Shown: positions 1 through 8,074 of the stretch, in pieces
Position numbering within the stretch: position 1 is the stretch's first letter
Layout of the letters: each line of letters starts with the position of its first letter
NCBI GenBank assembly: GCA_000335735.1
Contig: AMYY01000003.1
Coordinates: forward strand, 1 to 64,000
From: an alpha proteobacterium L41A
GTDB lineage: Bacteria; Pseudomonadota; Alphaproteobacteria; Caulobacterales; Caulobacteraceae
Length of the DNA stretch: 64,000 nucleotides
Direction of reading: 5' to 3'
Notes under the pieces: generated by a model
What the model was told of the DNA's origin: nothing
What the model saw: the letters and a program-made list of their open reading frames with translations, nothing else
Databases searched by the model: none
Translations under genes and position numbers: made by a program

Positions 1-761
1 AGCAGCCGTCCCTGATCCGACGTCGGGACAACCGTGTCCGTCATCAGGCCGCGGCGGCGAAGCTCGGTCGCGGCGGTGAAGGCGATGTCGATGTCGCGTC
101 CCGACGCCAGGACATGAAGCCGGTCGGCATCCACCGCGCTCCACGCCTTGCCACGCTCGGGGCCGGCGGGCACGCGGGGCAGCAGGCCCGGTTCGCGGCT
201 CCAGGCCAAGAGCTGCTCGACGGTCGTCTGGTTGAGCATGTCGCGCAGATGGTGGGCGGTGACATAGGCGTCGGGCAGGGCGCGATGCGCCGGCAGGCCC
301 AGCTCATGCACCAACCCTTCCGGCCGGCGCAGATAGCGCAGCATCTGGTTGGAGAAGCGCGGCAGGTCGGGCCATAGCCGCAGGGCGCATTTCCAGGTGC
401 AGATCCACCTTGCGCCGCCTGACAGGGCGGGGGTGCAATACCGCTGTTCGAAGCTGGCGCGGTGAGCCGCCAGGGCGATCACGCCCGTCTCCGGGCGAAG
501 GATGGGTGGCGCCACAGCCTTCCAATAGCCGGCGTCCTGAACCCAGTCGTCCAGAATGTGATGGACCGCCATGGTGTCGGGGGAGATCGGCCGACCGGGA
601 TTCACGAAACGGGCGCCGCGCGTCGCATCCAAACGCCATGGGCCGACTCCGTCGCGCACCACGTCCTGCCAGCCGATCTCGCACACGTCCTGAGGGCCGG
701 ACCCGGCCGTCTCCAGGTCGATGACGCGGATGCGTTGGGGTGATGGGGTGAAGTCGGTCAG
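1..761 (-). CDS. DEDDh-type 3'-5' exonuclease, incomplete at the window edge
   Basis: Translation of the minus strand shows the DnaQ/RNase T-like exonuclease signature in order: an ExoI block VIDLETAG with the D-x-E pair, an ExoII-like block AHRASFE, and an ExoIII block AHRALPDAYVTAHHL with the H-x4-D pair. This is a 3'-5' exonuclease fold of the proofreading epsilon type, used in DNA or RNA trimming; the substrate cannot be told. About 60 further residues follow the ExoIII block and the frame is still open at position 1, so the C-terminus lies outside. No ATG, GTG or TTG occurs in frame between the stop at 849-851 and the ExoI block. The start given is an in-frame CTG and is a placeholder. 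An ATG at 774-776 lies in another frame and would join only after an indel. Confidence 0.72.
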   Translation of the reverse strand, partial: MTDFTPSPQRIRVIDLETAGSGPQDVCEIGWQDVVRDGVGPWRLDATRGARFVNPGRPISPDTMAVHHILDDWVQDAGYWKAVAPPILRPETGVIALAAHRASFEQRYCTPALSGGARWICTWKCALRLWPDLPRFSNQMLRYLRRPEGLVHELGLPAHRALPDAYVTAHHLRDMLNQTTVEQLLAWSREPGLLPRVPAGPERGKAWSAVDADRLHVLASGRDIDIAFTAATELRRRGLMTDTVVPTSDQGRL

Positions 762-848
762 GGCGTCCTCGGCATGGCTTTCACGCCTGACAACGCCCGG
801 GGCGCCGGATTCGGTCCGGCGCCTGAAAAGACCGCCGACAGCTTCTCG

Positions 849-1070
849 TCAGTTCGGCAGGCGGATCGACCCGTGCGGCATGACGGTCATCACGGCCCAG
901 AGGCCGACCAGCACCACGGGCGAGGCGATCAGCGCCCGCCGACAGCGATGCGCCAGATAAAGAGCCTCGCCGATCACGATCGACACCAGCATTCGCGTTT
1001 CCCCCGAAACGATAATCGACACTTCTATGACGTCGCCGACAGACGTGTCCCTCAATGAGACGAAATCCAT
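849..1070 (-). CDS. Small hypothetical protein with one membrane segment
   Basis: An ATG at 1070 opens 73 codons. The product has a polar N-terminal part (begins MDFVSLRDTSVGDVIEV), then a basic stretch and a C-terminal hydrophobic helix (ALIASPVVLVGLWAVMTV, about residues 45-62), ending in HGSIRLPN. A purine-rich GGAG lies about 13-16 bases upstream. It ends exactly where the frame of the exonuclease opens, so the two may be co-transcribed. I do not recognise a family. A longer frame opens further upstream, but that part is antisense to the DUF1345 gene and looks like a shadow. It may be an unconserved ORF. Confidence 0.4.
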   Translation of the reverse strand: MDFVSLRDTSVGDVIEVSIIVSGETRMLVSIVIGEALYLAHRCRRALIASPVVLVGLWAVMTVMPHGSIRLPN

Positions 1071-1138
1071 TTTGTCGTAGCCGCTCCGCAGGCCGCGCGG
1101 TCGCTGGACGTGTGACCAGGAATGCGCAATCTCGCGGC

Positions 1139-1792
1139 ATGGGATCTGTCGCGCGCCTGTTCCGTCTGCATTTGTCGCTATGGCTCGGGCTTCTGGTCCT
1201 GGCGGCCGTCGCGGCGCTGGCGCCGGCCGGCGTCGGCTGGCCAATGCGATTGGCGGCTGGCTGGGACGCGGGCGTGGCGACGTTTCTCGTCGCGACCTTT
1301 GCGCGGATTTTCCGCGCGCGTTCTCAGGAGGCGATGCGGCGTCGCGCGGCGGAACTGGATCAGGCGGGCGTTATGGTCCTGCCGCTCAGCATGGCGGCGG
1401 CGGTGGCCAGCGTCGTGGTCCTGATCCTCGCCATGGTGGCCAGCGATGGCAAGCCGACCGTCGGGCAGGCGGTGTTCTCAGTGTGCACCGTCGGCCTGTC
1501 GTGGCTGTATGTGCACATCATCTTCGCCCTGCATTACGCCCATGGCTTCTACGCCCCGCGCGACGATGGCAAGGGCGATCAGGGCGGGCTGATCTTTCCG
1601 GGCGAGGAGGACGCGGACTACTGGGATTTCCTGCACTTCGCCCTGATCATCGGTGTGGCGAACCAGACGGCCGATGTGCAGATTTCCAGCCGCAAGCTGC
1701 GCGGCCTGGCGACGTTTCACAGCCTGATCGCCTGGTTCTTCAACGCCGTCATCCTGGCGCTGACCGTCAATCTGGCCGCCACGCTGCTGTAG
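1139..1792 (+). CDS. DUF1345 family integral membrane protein
   Basis: The 217-residue product has about five hydrophobic segments: near the N-terminus (LSLWLGLLVLAAVAALAP), around residue 45, 85-105 (MAAAVASVVVLILAMVA), 115-135 and a C-terminal one. It carries the features I associate with DUF1345: a conserved HYAHGFY segment, then FPGEEDADYWDFLHFALIIG and ANQTADV. Function of the family is unknown; an inner-membrane location is clear. I chose the internal ATG at 1139 because the upstream extension of the frame (to 1055) is basic, non-hydrophobic and antisense to the small ORF at 849-1070. The gene stands alone. Confidence 0.8.
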   Translation: MGSVARLFRLHLSLWLGLLVLAAVAALAPAGVGWPMRLAAGWDAGVATFLVATFARIFRARSQEAMRRRAAELDQAGVMVLPLSMAAAVASVVVLILAMVASDGKPTVGQAVFSVCTVGLSWLYVHIIFALHYAHGFYAPRDDGKGDQGGLIFPGEEDADYWDFLHFALIIGVANQTADVQISSRKLRGLATFHSLIAWFFNAVILALTVNLAATLL

Positions 1793-2188
1793 GCGTGGGC
1801 GTCCCATGATCGAACGCGGCCGCGCGTGAGCGTGGCCAAACGAACTGATCTGAAAGGATGGCCAGTCTCCCTCTTCCTCGAAATATCGATGGAAGAGGGA
1901 GGCTGATGGTGGTGTGCCAAGGAGCGGAGGTCATTCTCTCCGTGACCGGCACTTCCAAAATGTGCCGGCTAACTCCCTGATCGAGCCGCTTAAACAGGGA
2001 ATAGCTCAAACTTAGCCAAATCCTCTCTGAACACCTGAGCCTTTAAGCTAATGCTTCTTAGAAGGTTTTCACGATCCCGCGCCAGAAATGCGGTTCCAAA
2101 TACAGGGAAACGCATGTCATTTCAGGCAGAGCGTGGAACGACTCGAGCCAAATCTAAATAAACATCGTAGCTATCGTCGGCGGCCGAC
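1793..2188. other. Gene-free stretch with a hairpin
   Basis: No supportable gene is visible. The only structured element is the hairpin at 1864-1904 (separate entry). The remaining short frames lack family signatures. The stretch from 2189 on is a decayed IS3-type transposase. Confidence 0.5.
1864..1904. repeat. Hairpin resembling the element beside tRNA-Ala
   Basis: A 14-base arm AGTCTCCCTCTTCC pairs with GGAAGAGGGAGGCT across a 13-base loop, with one G-T pair. The arms and flanks (GGCCAGTCTCCC on one side, CTGATGGTGG on the other) closely match the hairpin at 58638-58678 next to the tRNA-Ala gene. Read on the minus strand it is followed by CCTTTC, a weak T-run, so it may be a terminator or a duplicated tRNA-flank sequence. 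Confidence 0.55.
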
Positions 2189-2581
2189 GATCACTTGTCC
2201 AAAGTCACGATATGCCTATGGTGGTGGAGCACCGCGCAGGCGCGCCGCTCTGACACGTTCAACTCGGCCCGCACCTTGTCGATGCAGGTCCGGCGACGGG
2301 CAGGGCTCAGAAGTTTTCCGGGGCCGCCTCCCACAGGATCAGCTTGTCCAGCGTCAGGTCCGACACCCCCCCGACGCAGCCGGGCGTTCTCCAGCTAAAG
2401 CGCCTTCGCCGTTTGACCTGATCCGTCTTCATCCCGCCGAACGCCGCCGCCAGTGGAAGTACGTCGTCTCAGTCACTGCGATCGTCTTCACCCCTCCGAG
2501 ATCGACTTGCCTTGCCCGGTCAGCACCTCAACCTGGCGCAGCTTGGCTATGATCTCCGGGCTTGTGGCGCTTCCCGGCCAT
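2189..2581 (-). pseudogene. Decayed IS3-family transposase (OrfA plus start of OrfB)
   Basis: The minus strand starts with MAGKRHKP. Reading across frames it then gives IIAKLRQVEVLTGQGKSIS, VTETTYFHWRR, GGMKTDQVKR, ENARLR, SDLTLDKLILWEAA and, after the usual OrfA/OrfB junction, ALPVAR and ERRACAVL. These blocks match the helix-turn-helix and leucine-zipper OrfA of IS3 elements of the IS511 type from Caulobacterales. At least three frame changes and a lost DDE region show it is dead. No inverted ends were located. Confidence 0.75.
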
Positions 2582-2772
2582 CCTTGGTTCCATCCATTCC
2601 GGTCCGCAGACCAACATAGGATCACTTCAAAGAGCGCAGACCACGATCTTGGATACGGTCCGCCTCGGGGCAGTTATTCCCGGCCCGCGCCGTGATGCGT
2701 TCGGCAAGCAGCCCCTCGACCGCGGCCTTCAGAGCGGCTGCGATCGGGGGCTCCGTTTTCCGAACGACTCGT

Positions 2773-3327
2773 TCAGCGCCCTATTTTCCGCAGCTTCAGC
2801 GACAGGGTGACGATCAGGAGGCCCGAAACGATGGCCCAGGCGCCGATCAGCCAGACCAGGGCCAAGGCGCCCGCGCCGGGAACGACGATGACGGCCAAAC
2901 CGAACAGCACAGAGATCGCGCCGGAGAGGATCAGCAGCCACTCATTGCGGATCGTCTTGCGCAACTGGATGGCGCCGACGATCTCGAAGATACCGCGGGC
3001 GATGGCCGCCGCGCCGATGATGACCACAAGGGCGACGGCGGTCACGCCGGGCAAGGCCAGGGCGACCGCGCCCGCCGCCAGTCCCACGAGCCCCACGACG
3101 GCCAGCCACCAGCGCGGCGCAAGGCCGCCCCCGCGGATGGCCCCGAGCAAGGCGAACGCGCCGTCCAGAATGGCGTAAATTCCGTAGAGGATCACTAGCG
3201 TCAGCAACGTCACCTGGGGCCAAGCGAAGGTCAGGACGCCAAAGACGATGGCCGCTAAGCCGCGCAGCAGAAGCAACCACCAGGCCCGGCTCAGAAAGTC
3301 TCCAAGCGGATTGAAATGCGTATCCAT
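2773..3327 (-). CDS. HdeD family (DUF308) membrane protein
   Basis: About 184 residues with six hydrophobic helices arranged as repeated short hairpins (WWLLLLRGLAAIVFGVLTF, LLTLVILYGIYAILDGAFAL, WLAVVGLVGLAAGAVALAL and so on). The second helix of each pair ends in a G-x-Y/I-x-I-x-x-G pattern typical of the HdeD/DUF308 family. Family members sit in the inner membrane and are linked to acid or envelope stress; the exact role is not known. I use the ATG that yields MDTHFNPLGDF because the 18 residues upstream are alanine- and aspartate-rich and non-conserved in character. It is followed downstream by the decayed IS3 region. Confidence 0.82.
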   Translation of the reverse strand: MDTHFNPLGDFLSRAWWLLLLRGLAAIVFGVLTFAWPQVTLLTLVILYGIYAILDGAFALLGAIRGGGLAPRWWLAVVGLVGLAAGAVALALPGVTAVALVVIIGAAAIARGIFEIVGAIQLRKTIRNEWLLILSGAISVLFGLAVIVVPGAGALALVWLIGAWAIVSGLLIVTLSLKLRKIGR

Positions 3328-3422
3328 GAGTTCAGCCCCGTCATTTGCGGCGTCATTCGCCGCGTGGAGGCCGGGCGTCATCGCCCGACCGGAAAACTAC
3401 CAGCCGCCGAAACGGCGCACGA

Positions 3423-4340
3423 TCAGAATCCCCCCTGTTCGTCTCGAGCCTGGATCAGGGGGCTGTCGGCGACGTCGCCCATGGCCCGCTCGGCGTTGGC
3501 GAAAGTCGCCACGGCCCAGTGGTCGCCGATCGGCGTCAGCATCAGGAAGGCGACGCCGACGTTCCGGACGCCGCTTCCCGGCGCATAGGGCGTAAGACCG
3601 GTCACACTCGCCGCGTCGGCATCGACGCCGAAATAGGCGTCGTTGCTGCGGGCGTCGCCGCCGCGTTCATAGAGGGTGCTCTGCAATAGGCCGATGCGCG
3701 TCAGGCGCTGGTGCGAGGCCGAGGCGTAGTAGGTCGTCCCCTCGGTCTGACTGCTGATGTCACGCATGACACGTCCGCCGACCGAGATGTTCCCCGGAAT
3801 CCCGACGAAGGCATAGACCGCCATGTCGGCGCCGAGGTCGGGCAGGTCCAGCCCCTCGATGGCCGACTGACCGGAATAATGCGGCCGAAGCTGCGCGCCC
3901 GCCCTCAGCCCGTCGTCGGCCACGACATTGTAGCCGAGCCCGTCGAGCGGATTGCCGTAGACCCGGTTGCGCCAGTTGAAATCGGCCCAGGGCGTGGCGT
4001 TGAACCGGGTCTGCAGGCGCGAGATCAGCAGGTCGATATCCGCCTCGACCGCCTCGCGCCGGTCGGCCAGGTCCACCCTGGCGTCATCGATGTGGGCCTT
4101 CGCGGTCGCCCAGTGATCGGCCATCAGGGCGTTGAAACGGTCACCCTGGGCGTGGAGGGTCGCGATCGGTTGATGCTCCTTTTGCCAGCGGTTCACGGCT
4201 TTCTCGGCCTGCTCCGTCGCGAGGCCGAACCCCCTCTGGATCAAGCCCGCGATCTCCCTGAGGTTGCCCTTGACTGCGCCGGTCTGGTCATCGAGGCTTT
4301 CGGCCCACAGGCGCTGGATGCGACCCGAAACGATCTCCAC
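3423..4340 (-). CDS. CsbD-like / MipA-OmpV chimeric ORF
   Basis: Residues 7-60 match the CsbD stress-protein pattern (GNLREIAGLIQRGFG, then EQAEKAVNRW). From about residue 112 the protein is the C-terminal two thirds of a MipA/OmpV outer-membrane protein (NWRNRVYGNPLDGLGYN, LGADMAVYAFVGIPGN, TEGTTYYASASHQ, PLIQARD). The usual MipA signal peptide and first strands are absent, so export looks impossible. The GTG start at 4340 is only where the frame opens. In the neighbouring frame an ATG at 4366 encodes MNTNQLAGQWRSF, the typical CsbD beginning, and inserting one G in the CGGGTC near 4322-4327 would join it to the rest. This is either a frameshifted pseudogene or a deletion fusion with a sequence error. 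Confidence 0.65.
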   Translation of the reverse strand: MEIVSGRIQRLWAESLDDQTGAVKGNLREIAGLIQRGFGLATEQAEKAVNRWQKEHQPIATLHAQGDRFNALMADHWATAKAHIDDARVDLADRREAVEADIDLLISRLQTRFNATPWADFNWRNRVYGNPLDGLGYNVVADDGLRAGAQLRPHYSGQSAIEGLDLPDLGADMAVYAFVGIPGNISVGGRVMRDISSQTEGTTYYASASHQRLTRIGLLQSTLYERGGDARSNDAYFGVDADAASVTGLTPYAPGSGVRNVGVAFLMLTPIGDHWAVATFANAERAMGDVADSPLIQARDEQGGF

Positions 4341-4425
4341 TGGCCGGCCAGCTGGTTCGTGTTCATCGAAGCGGTCCGTGTGTTGGGGCTGCCTGGGACT
4401 GGCTGATTGATATGGATTTTATCTT

Positions 4426-5769
4426 TTAATCCCGCTCCACGGATGCACCTTGATGTGGATCAATCACCGGTCGGGGAGAACTGAGGGCGTCCGCTTCGTC
4501 CACTTCGACGGGCGGCCCCGGCGGTGTGACGTCCGGAGCGTCATCTGCGATCGTGCGCGTGTCCGAGGGCGCGACCGCCTCGGCGGGGGCGGCCTGGGGC
4601 TGACGCGTCACCGGAGCCTTTTGGGAGATGTCGGAAGTGATCGCCTCGGCGACGTCCAGAACCAAGGCGCCTAGCGGCAGGTCGGAGCTTCCCGACAAGC
4701 CCGGGCCGGACACCAGGCTGCTGCCCAGCAGCCGGACCACCTCGGGGCTCTCTGAGAAGACTGAATGGTTCAGCCGGTCACGGCCGCGGACATCGGCCAG
4801 ATTGATGACGGTGACGCCGCCGGTCCGCTCCAGCTGGCTGCGGATAGGCTCCTCGGACGGGTCGAGGGCGCCGACGCGTTGCACGCCTCCGGCAAGCAGG
4901 CGCGAAACCCGCAGGGCCTGGTCGTCGCGCGAGACCAGGAAGGTGAAATGGGGCCGGTCAGGGCCCAGAACCGCGACCTGCTGGGCGAAGACGTCCACGT
5001 CCAGGTCCGGCGCGGCGAGGATCACATTCTCGATCTTTGGGTCGACCCGTCCCTCGCGGATCGCGTACTGGCGCAGCGCCTCGACCGCGATCCAGCTGCC
5101 CATCGAATGAGCCATGACGGTGACCTCGGTCACATTCGGATTGCGCGCGGCCAGCCGGAGCAACTGTTCCAGGGCGTCGCGTGAATAGTTGGCGCTTTCC
5201 CTATCGTAGACATAGGCATAGATCCGGCCCAGCGAGGGCCATGTGAACAGTACCGGCGCGGCCTGGATGCCGGAATCATTCGTCAGCTGGGCGAGGGAAT
5301 AGACGGCCCGGTCGAACGGCACATTGAAGCCGTGCACGAAAATCAGCAGGCGGCCTTCCTTCAGCTGCGCGTTCATCCACGCCTCGGCCGAGGCGTCGTC
5401 GACGACCGGATCGATGGAGAGGGTGGCGAACTCCCGCGCGGGATCGGCCTCGCGCCGACGCGGCCATTCGACGGCGCCGATCTGGTGGGCAGGAGGGATC
5501 GAGACGTCGACCACCATGGCCGTCAGGTGTTCCCCCCTCTTGCCTGAATAGACCACGCCCGGCGCCTCGGTTGGGGCGCGCGTGGAATAGACCAGCATGC
5601 TGACCTCCTGGGCGCCCGGCGGGGGCGTGGCGATCGGCAGCAGCACGCCGGAGGGTGCGGTCGCGCAGGCCTGCACCCCCAAGCCGAGAAACAGCAGCGG
5701 GCCCAGCGCCAGGGCGCGGCGGAGGGGCAAGGAGCCTAAGATCGCCCCGACCGTTCGAAAGGGAACCAT
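4426..5769 (-). CDS. Alpha/beta hydrolase lipoprotein, DUF900 family
   Basis: The 447-residue product begins with a signal peptide and a lipobox-like VQAC at about residues 32-35, suggesting a lipoprotein. The DUF900 core follows: VYSTRAP, then LLIFVHGFNVPFDRAVYSLAQL (oxyanion region), PVLFTWPSLG, the nucleophile elbow MAHSMGSW (Ser near 220), and ILAAPDLDVDVF. The C-terminal 90 residues are proline- and acid-rich and probably disordered. The family comprises serine hydrolases of unknown substrate. It lies 85 bases upstream of the CsbD/MipA chimera on the same strand and could be in one transcript with it. The ATG is preceded by no obvious ribosome site. Confidence 0.78.
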   Translation of the reverse strand: MVPFRTVGAILGSLPLRRALALGPLLFLGLGVQACATAPSGVLLPIATPPPGAQEVSMLVYSTRAPTEAPGVVYSGKRGEHLTAMVVDVSIPPAHQIGAVEWPRRREADPAREFATLSIDPVVDDASAEAWMNAQLKEGRLLIFVHGFNVPFDRAVYSLAQLTNDSGIQAAPVLFTWPSLGRIYAYVYDRESANYSRDALEQLLRLAARNPNVTEVTVMAHSMGSWIAVEALRQYAIREGRVDPKIENVILAAPDLDVDVFAQQVAVLGPDRPHFTFLVSRDDQALRVSRLLAGGVQRVGALDPSEEPIRSQLERTGGVTVINLADVRGRDRLNHSVFSESPEVVRLLGSSLVSGPGLSGSSDLPLGALVLDVAEAITSDISQKAPVTRQPQAAPAEAVAPSDTRTIADDAPDVTPPGPPVEVDEADALSSPRPVIDPHQGASVERD

Positions 5770-5885
5770 TGATCACACGCCTGGATGTCGCTACCGAGTA
5801 TTGAAACTCGACGTATCATTTGGATTTGCCCCGATCCAGTCGGATTATGGGTGTCTAGCGATGCAAGGATGACACGGGGCAACAA

Positions 5886-6887
5886 GTGTTGAATCGAGCA
5901 GCGCGCGTCGCGGCGAGCCTTCTCATTGTCGTCCTGGCGGTCTTCTGCGGCCTGGCGATCCGCTACTGGATTCCTTGGCCGGCATGGCTGCGGGATGTGG
6001 GCGCCCTGCTGTTTCCGGTCGCAGTCCTGGGGCTGTGGTTCGCGCCAGGACGGTTGAGGCGCGCGCGGCGGGGAATGGGAGCGGTCCTGCTGGCGGTCCT
6101 GTTGGGCGCCTACTGGACCAAGGCGCCGGTCGCGCAGAACTGGCGTGACCTGCACGCCGAGGAAGCCTGGGCGGTGATCGACGGCGACCGGGCGACCATC
6201 CACAATTTCCGCGACGCCTTGCACGACCCTGGCGTCGCCTCGACCCCGCGCTGGACGACGCAGACCTTCGATCTGTCGACCCTTGAGGGGATGGATCTGA
6301 TCCTCCAGCCGTTCGGCGACCTGAAGGCGATGGAGCATGTGATGCTGTCGTTCCGGTTCGCCGACGGCCGCCACGTCGTCGTCTCCATGGAGGCGCGCCA
6401 GGCGAGCGGCGCCGAGTTCGACCCCCTAGCGGGCTTCTTCCGGCGCGACCCCATCTATCCGGAACTGGCCACCGAGCGCGACCTGTTCTGGGAGCGGTTG
6501 GCCAGGACGCCGCCGGACGAGATCCAGATCTATCCGATCCGCCAGAGCCCTGAGGTCGTCCGCGTTTATTTCGAGCGCATCCTGCGGTTCACGACCCAGG
6601 TTCACGAGCGCCCCAAGTTCTATTCGACCCTGACCGAGAGCTGCATGACCTCCTTCATCAACCTGGCGCCCGAACGTTTCGCCTCGGTGCCATGGTATGA
6701 TTTGAGGCGCTGGATTCCCGGCTATGCCCTGCCGCTGTTCCAGCAGCTGGGTCTCGTCGACGACACCATCCCCGCCGATGCGCTGGCGCGGGTCAGCAGC
6801 CTGCCAACCGATGTTCGACCCCCGTCGGAGTTTCCTGACGATGCGTCCTGGAGCGCCTATCTCCGAGCGCAGCTTGCAGCAAAGTGA
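5886..6887 (+). CDS. DUF4105 (Lnb N-terminal periplasmic domain) protein
   Basis: The 333-residue product has three N-terminal membrane segments (residues 8-30, 40-55 and 65-78) followed by a periplasmic domain of the DUF4105/Lnb type. Recognisable blocks are AVIDGDRATIHNFRD, LSFRFADGRHVVVSMEAR (the H and the E are typical of the fold), RDLFWERLARTPPDEIQIYP and FYSTLTESCMTSFINLA with a likely catalytic Cys in a papain-like (NlpC-related) arrangement. Family members are membrane-anchored putative peptidases or acyltransferase-like proteins of unsettled role. The start is a GTG with no strong ribosome site. It is divergent from the DUF900 gene. Confidence 0.78.
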   Translation: MLNRAARVAASLLIVVLAVFCGLAIRYWIPWPAWLRDVGALLFPVAVLGLWFAPGRLRRARRGMGAVLLAVLLGAYWTKAPVAQNWRDLHAEEAWAVIDGDRATIHNFRDALHDPGVASTPRWTTQTFDLSTLEGMDLILQPFGDLKAMEHVMLSFRFADGRHVVVSMEARQASGAEFDPLAGFFRRDPIYPELATERDLFWERLARTPPDEIQIYPIRQSPEVVRVYFERILRFTTQVHERPKFYSTLTESCMTSFINLAPERFASVPWYDLRRWIPGYALPLFQQLGLVDDTIPADALARVSSLPTDVRPPSEFPDDASWSAYLRAQLAAK

Positions 6888-6935
6888 TCCGCAGCGGCGT
6901 TTCTCGGTGCAAGCTTGATATCCATGGCTGCGCAG

Positions 6936-6955
6936 ATATATGGCTAGCCATATAT
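6936..6955. promoter_or_regulatory. Palindromic operator for OhrR
   Basis: A perfect 20-bp palindrome, ATATATGGCTAGCCATATAT, lies 17 bases before the ohr start codon. OhrR is a MarR-type dimer that binds AT-rich dyads over its target promoter, and ohrR is encoded directly downstream of ohr. The assignment to OhrR is inference from position and symmetry. Confidence 0.7.
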
Positions 6956-6972
6956 TTCTGTTGGAGGGAATG

Positions 6973-7398
6973 ATGAGCGCTCTTTATACGACCACGGTAC
7001 ACGCGGTCGGCGGCCGCGCCGGCTCTGTTCGCAGCGAGGACGGATTGCTCGCCCTTCCGCTCGCCCTGCCCCGAAGCCTTGGCGGCAAGGGAGACGCGAC
7101 CAATCCGGAACAGCTGTTCGCCGCAGGTTACGCCGCCTGCTTCGGCAACGCCGTGATCCACATCACCCGCAATCGGGAAAGGAAAATCGGAGACGACGCC
7201 GTCGAGGTCACCGCGACCGTGGGCATGGAGCCCAATGCCGGTGGGGCGTTCGCCCTTACCGTGGCGCTCGATGTCACCATCGCTGGCGTCGATCAGGAGA
7301 TGGCCGAAGCGATCGTCGAGGAGGCGCACAAGGTCTGCCCCTATTCGAACGCGACCCGGGGCAATATCGAGGTCGCGCTTTCGGTGAAGACCCGGTGA
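6973..7398 (+). CDS. ohr: Organic hydroperoxide resistance protein
   Basis: A 141-residue OsmC/Ohr-family thiol peroxidase that reduces organic hydroperoxides in the cytoplasm using two cysteines. Both are visible: Cys56 in FAAGYAACFG and Cys122 in HKVCPYSNATRG, with the family arginine in LPRSLGG. I use the second of two adjacent ATGs (gives MSALYTTTVH) because GGAGG precedes it at the correct distance and the upstream frame runs through the operator palindrome. It overlaps ohrR by four bases (GTGA), so the two are co-transcribed and probably derepressed by organic peroxides. Confidence 0.93.
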   Translation: MSALYTTTVHAVGGRAGSVRSEDGLLALPLALPRSLGGKGDATNPEQLFAAGYAACFGNAVIHITRNRERKIGDDAVEVTATVGMEPNAGGAFALTVALDVTIAGVDQEMAEAIVEEAHKVCPYSNATRGNIEVALSVKTR

Positions 7399-7865
7399 AC
7401 TCCGGCGCCGATGCGGCCGGGCGAGGAGGGGAAGACCCGCTCCGGCTCGACCAGCAGGTGTGTTTTCCGCTTTATGCGGCGACGAACCTGCTGCAACGGC
7501 TCTACAAGCCGCTTTTGGAGCCGCTTGGCCTGACATACGCGCAATATCTGGTGGTGCTCGTATTATCGGCGCAGGCGCCGATTTCCGTAGGAGAGCTGGG
7601 CGCCTGCCTTCACCTCGATATTGGGACCTTGAGCCCGCTTTTGAAGCGCATGGAGCGGGCCGGTTGCATCAAAAGACGGCGTGACGCCGACGACAAGCGC
7701 CGCGTCCTCCTTACTCTCACGTCGCGTGGCTGCGCCCTGCATGATCGCGCCAGAAGCATTCCAGCGGAGCTTGCAAAGAAAGCGGGCTTGAAACCGGCCC
7801 AAATCAATGACCTGCGCGAGCAGGCGCAAAGGCTGATAAAACAGTTAGATGGCGCCTTGGCTTAG
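7395..7865 (+). CDS. ohrR: OhrR, MarR-family organic peroxide sensor
   Basis: A 156-residue winged-helix MarR repressor. The single N-terminal reactive cysteine is at residue 23 in LDQQVCFPLYAATN, equivalent to Cys22 of Xanthomonas OhrR. The helix-turn-helix region reads ISVGELGACLHLDIGTLSPLLKRMERAG and the wing RRDADDKRRVLLTLT. Oxidation of the cysteine would release the operator before ohr. Translation starts at the GTG overlapping the ohr stop. The stop codon TAG is the first three bases of an IS5-type element end, so the extreme C-terminus may have been altered by that insertion; length is nevertheless normal. Confidence 0.92.
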   Translation: MNSGADAAGRGGEDPLRLDQQVCFPLYAATNLLQRLYKPLLEPLGLTYAQYLVVLVLSAQAPISVGELGACLHLDIGTLSPLLKRMERAGCIKRRRDADDKRRVLLTLTSRGCALHDRARSIPAELAKKAGLKPAQINDLREQAQRLIKQLDGALA

Positions 7866-8050
7866 GCTCAGAGCTCAAAGCCAGAAGAGCAAGGTTGCGG
7901 CGAGGGCTATGGCGGGCAGGGAGACCTTCGGGCATCGATCATAGCAAGTGCCGATGCGCCGCCAGTCTTTTAGGCGACCGAAGATGATCTCGATGCGGTT
8001 TTCGCTTGTAGCGACGCCTGTCATACCGGATGGACTCGGTACGGGTTGGC
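7863..8050 (-). mobile_element. Fragment of an IS5/IS427-type element
   Basis: The sequence starts with the element end TAGGCTCAG and on the minus strand encodes a diverged C-terminus of the same transposase as the two full copies: NRIEIIFGRLKDWRRIGTCYDRCP, then a hydrophobic tail ending in LFWL and a stop at 7875-7877. It differs at roughly one base in five from the copies at 32 and 36 kb, so it is an older relative. The rest of the element is missing and similarity ends near 8050, just before the kinase gene. Confidence 0.75.
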
Positions 8051-8074
8051 CGATGGTGTTCGGCGTGGCGCGCC

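Noticed and set aside
2088..2552. 154-codon plus-strand ORF
   Set aside because: Antisense to the decayed IS3 transposase, which explains the sequence.
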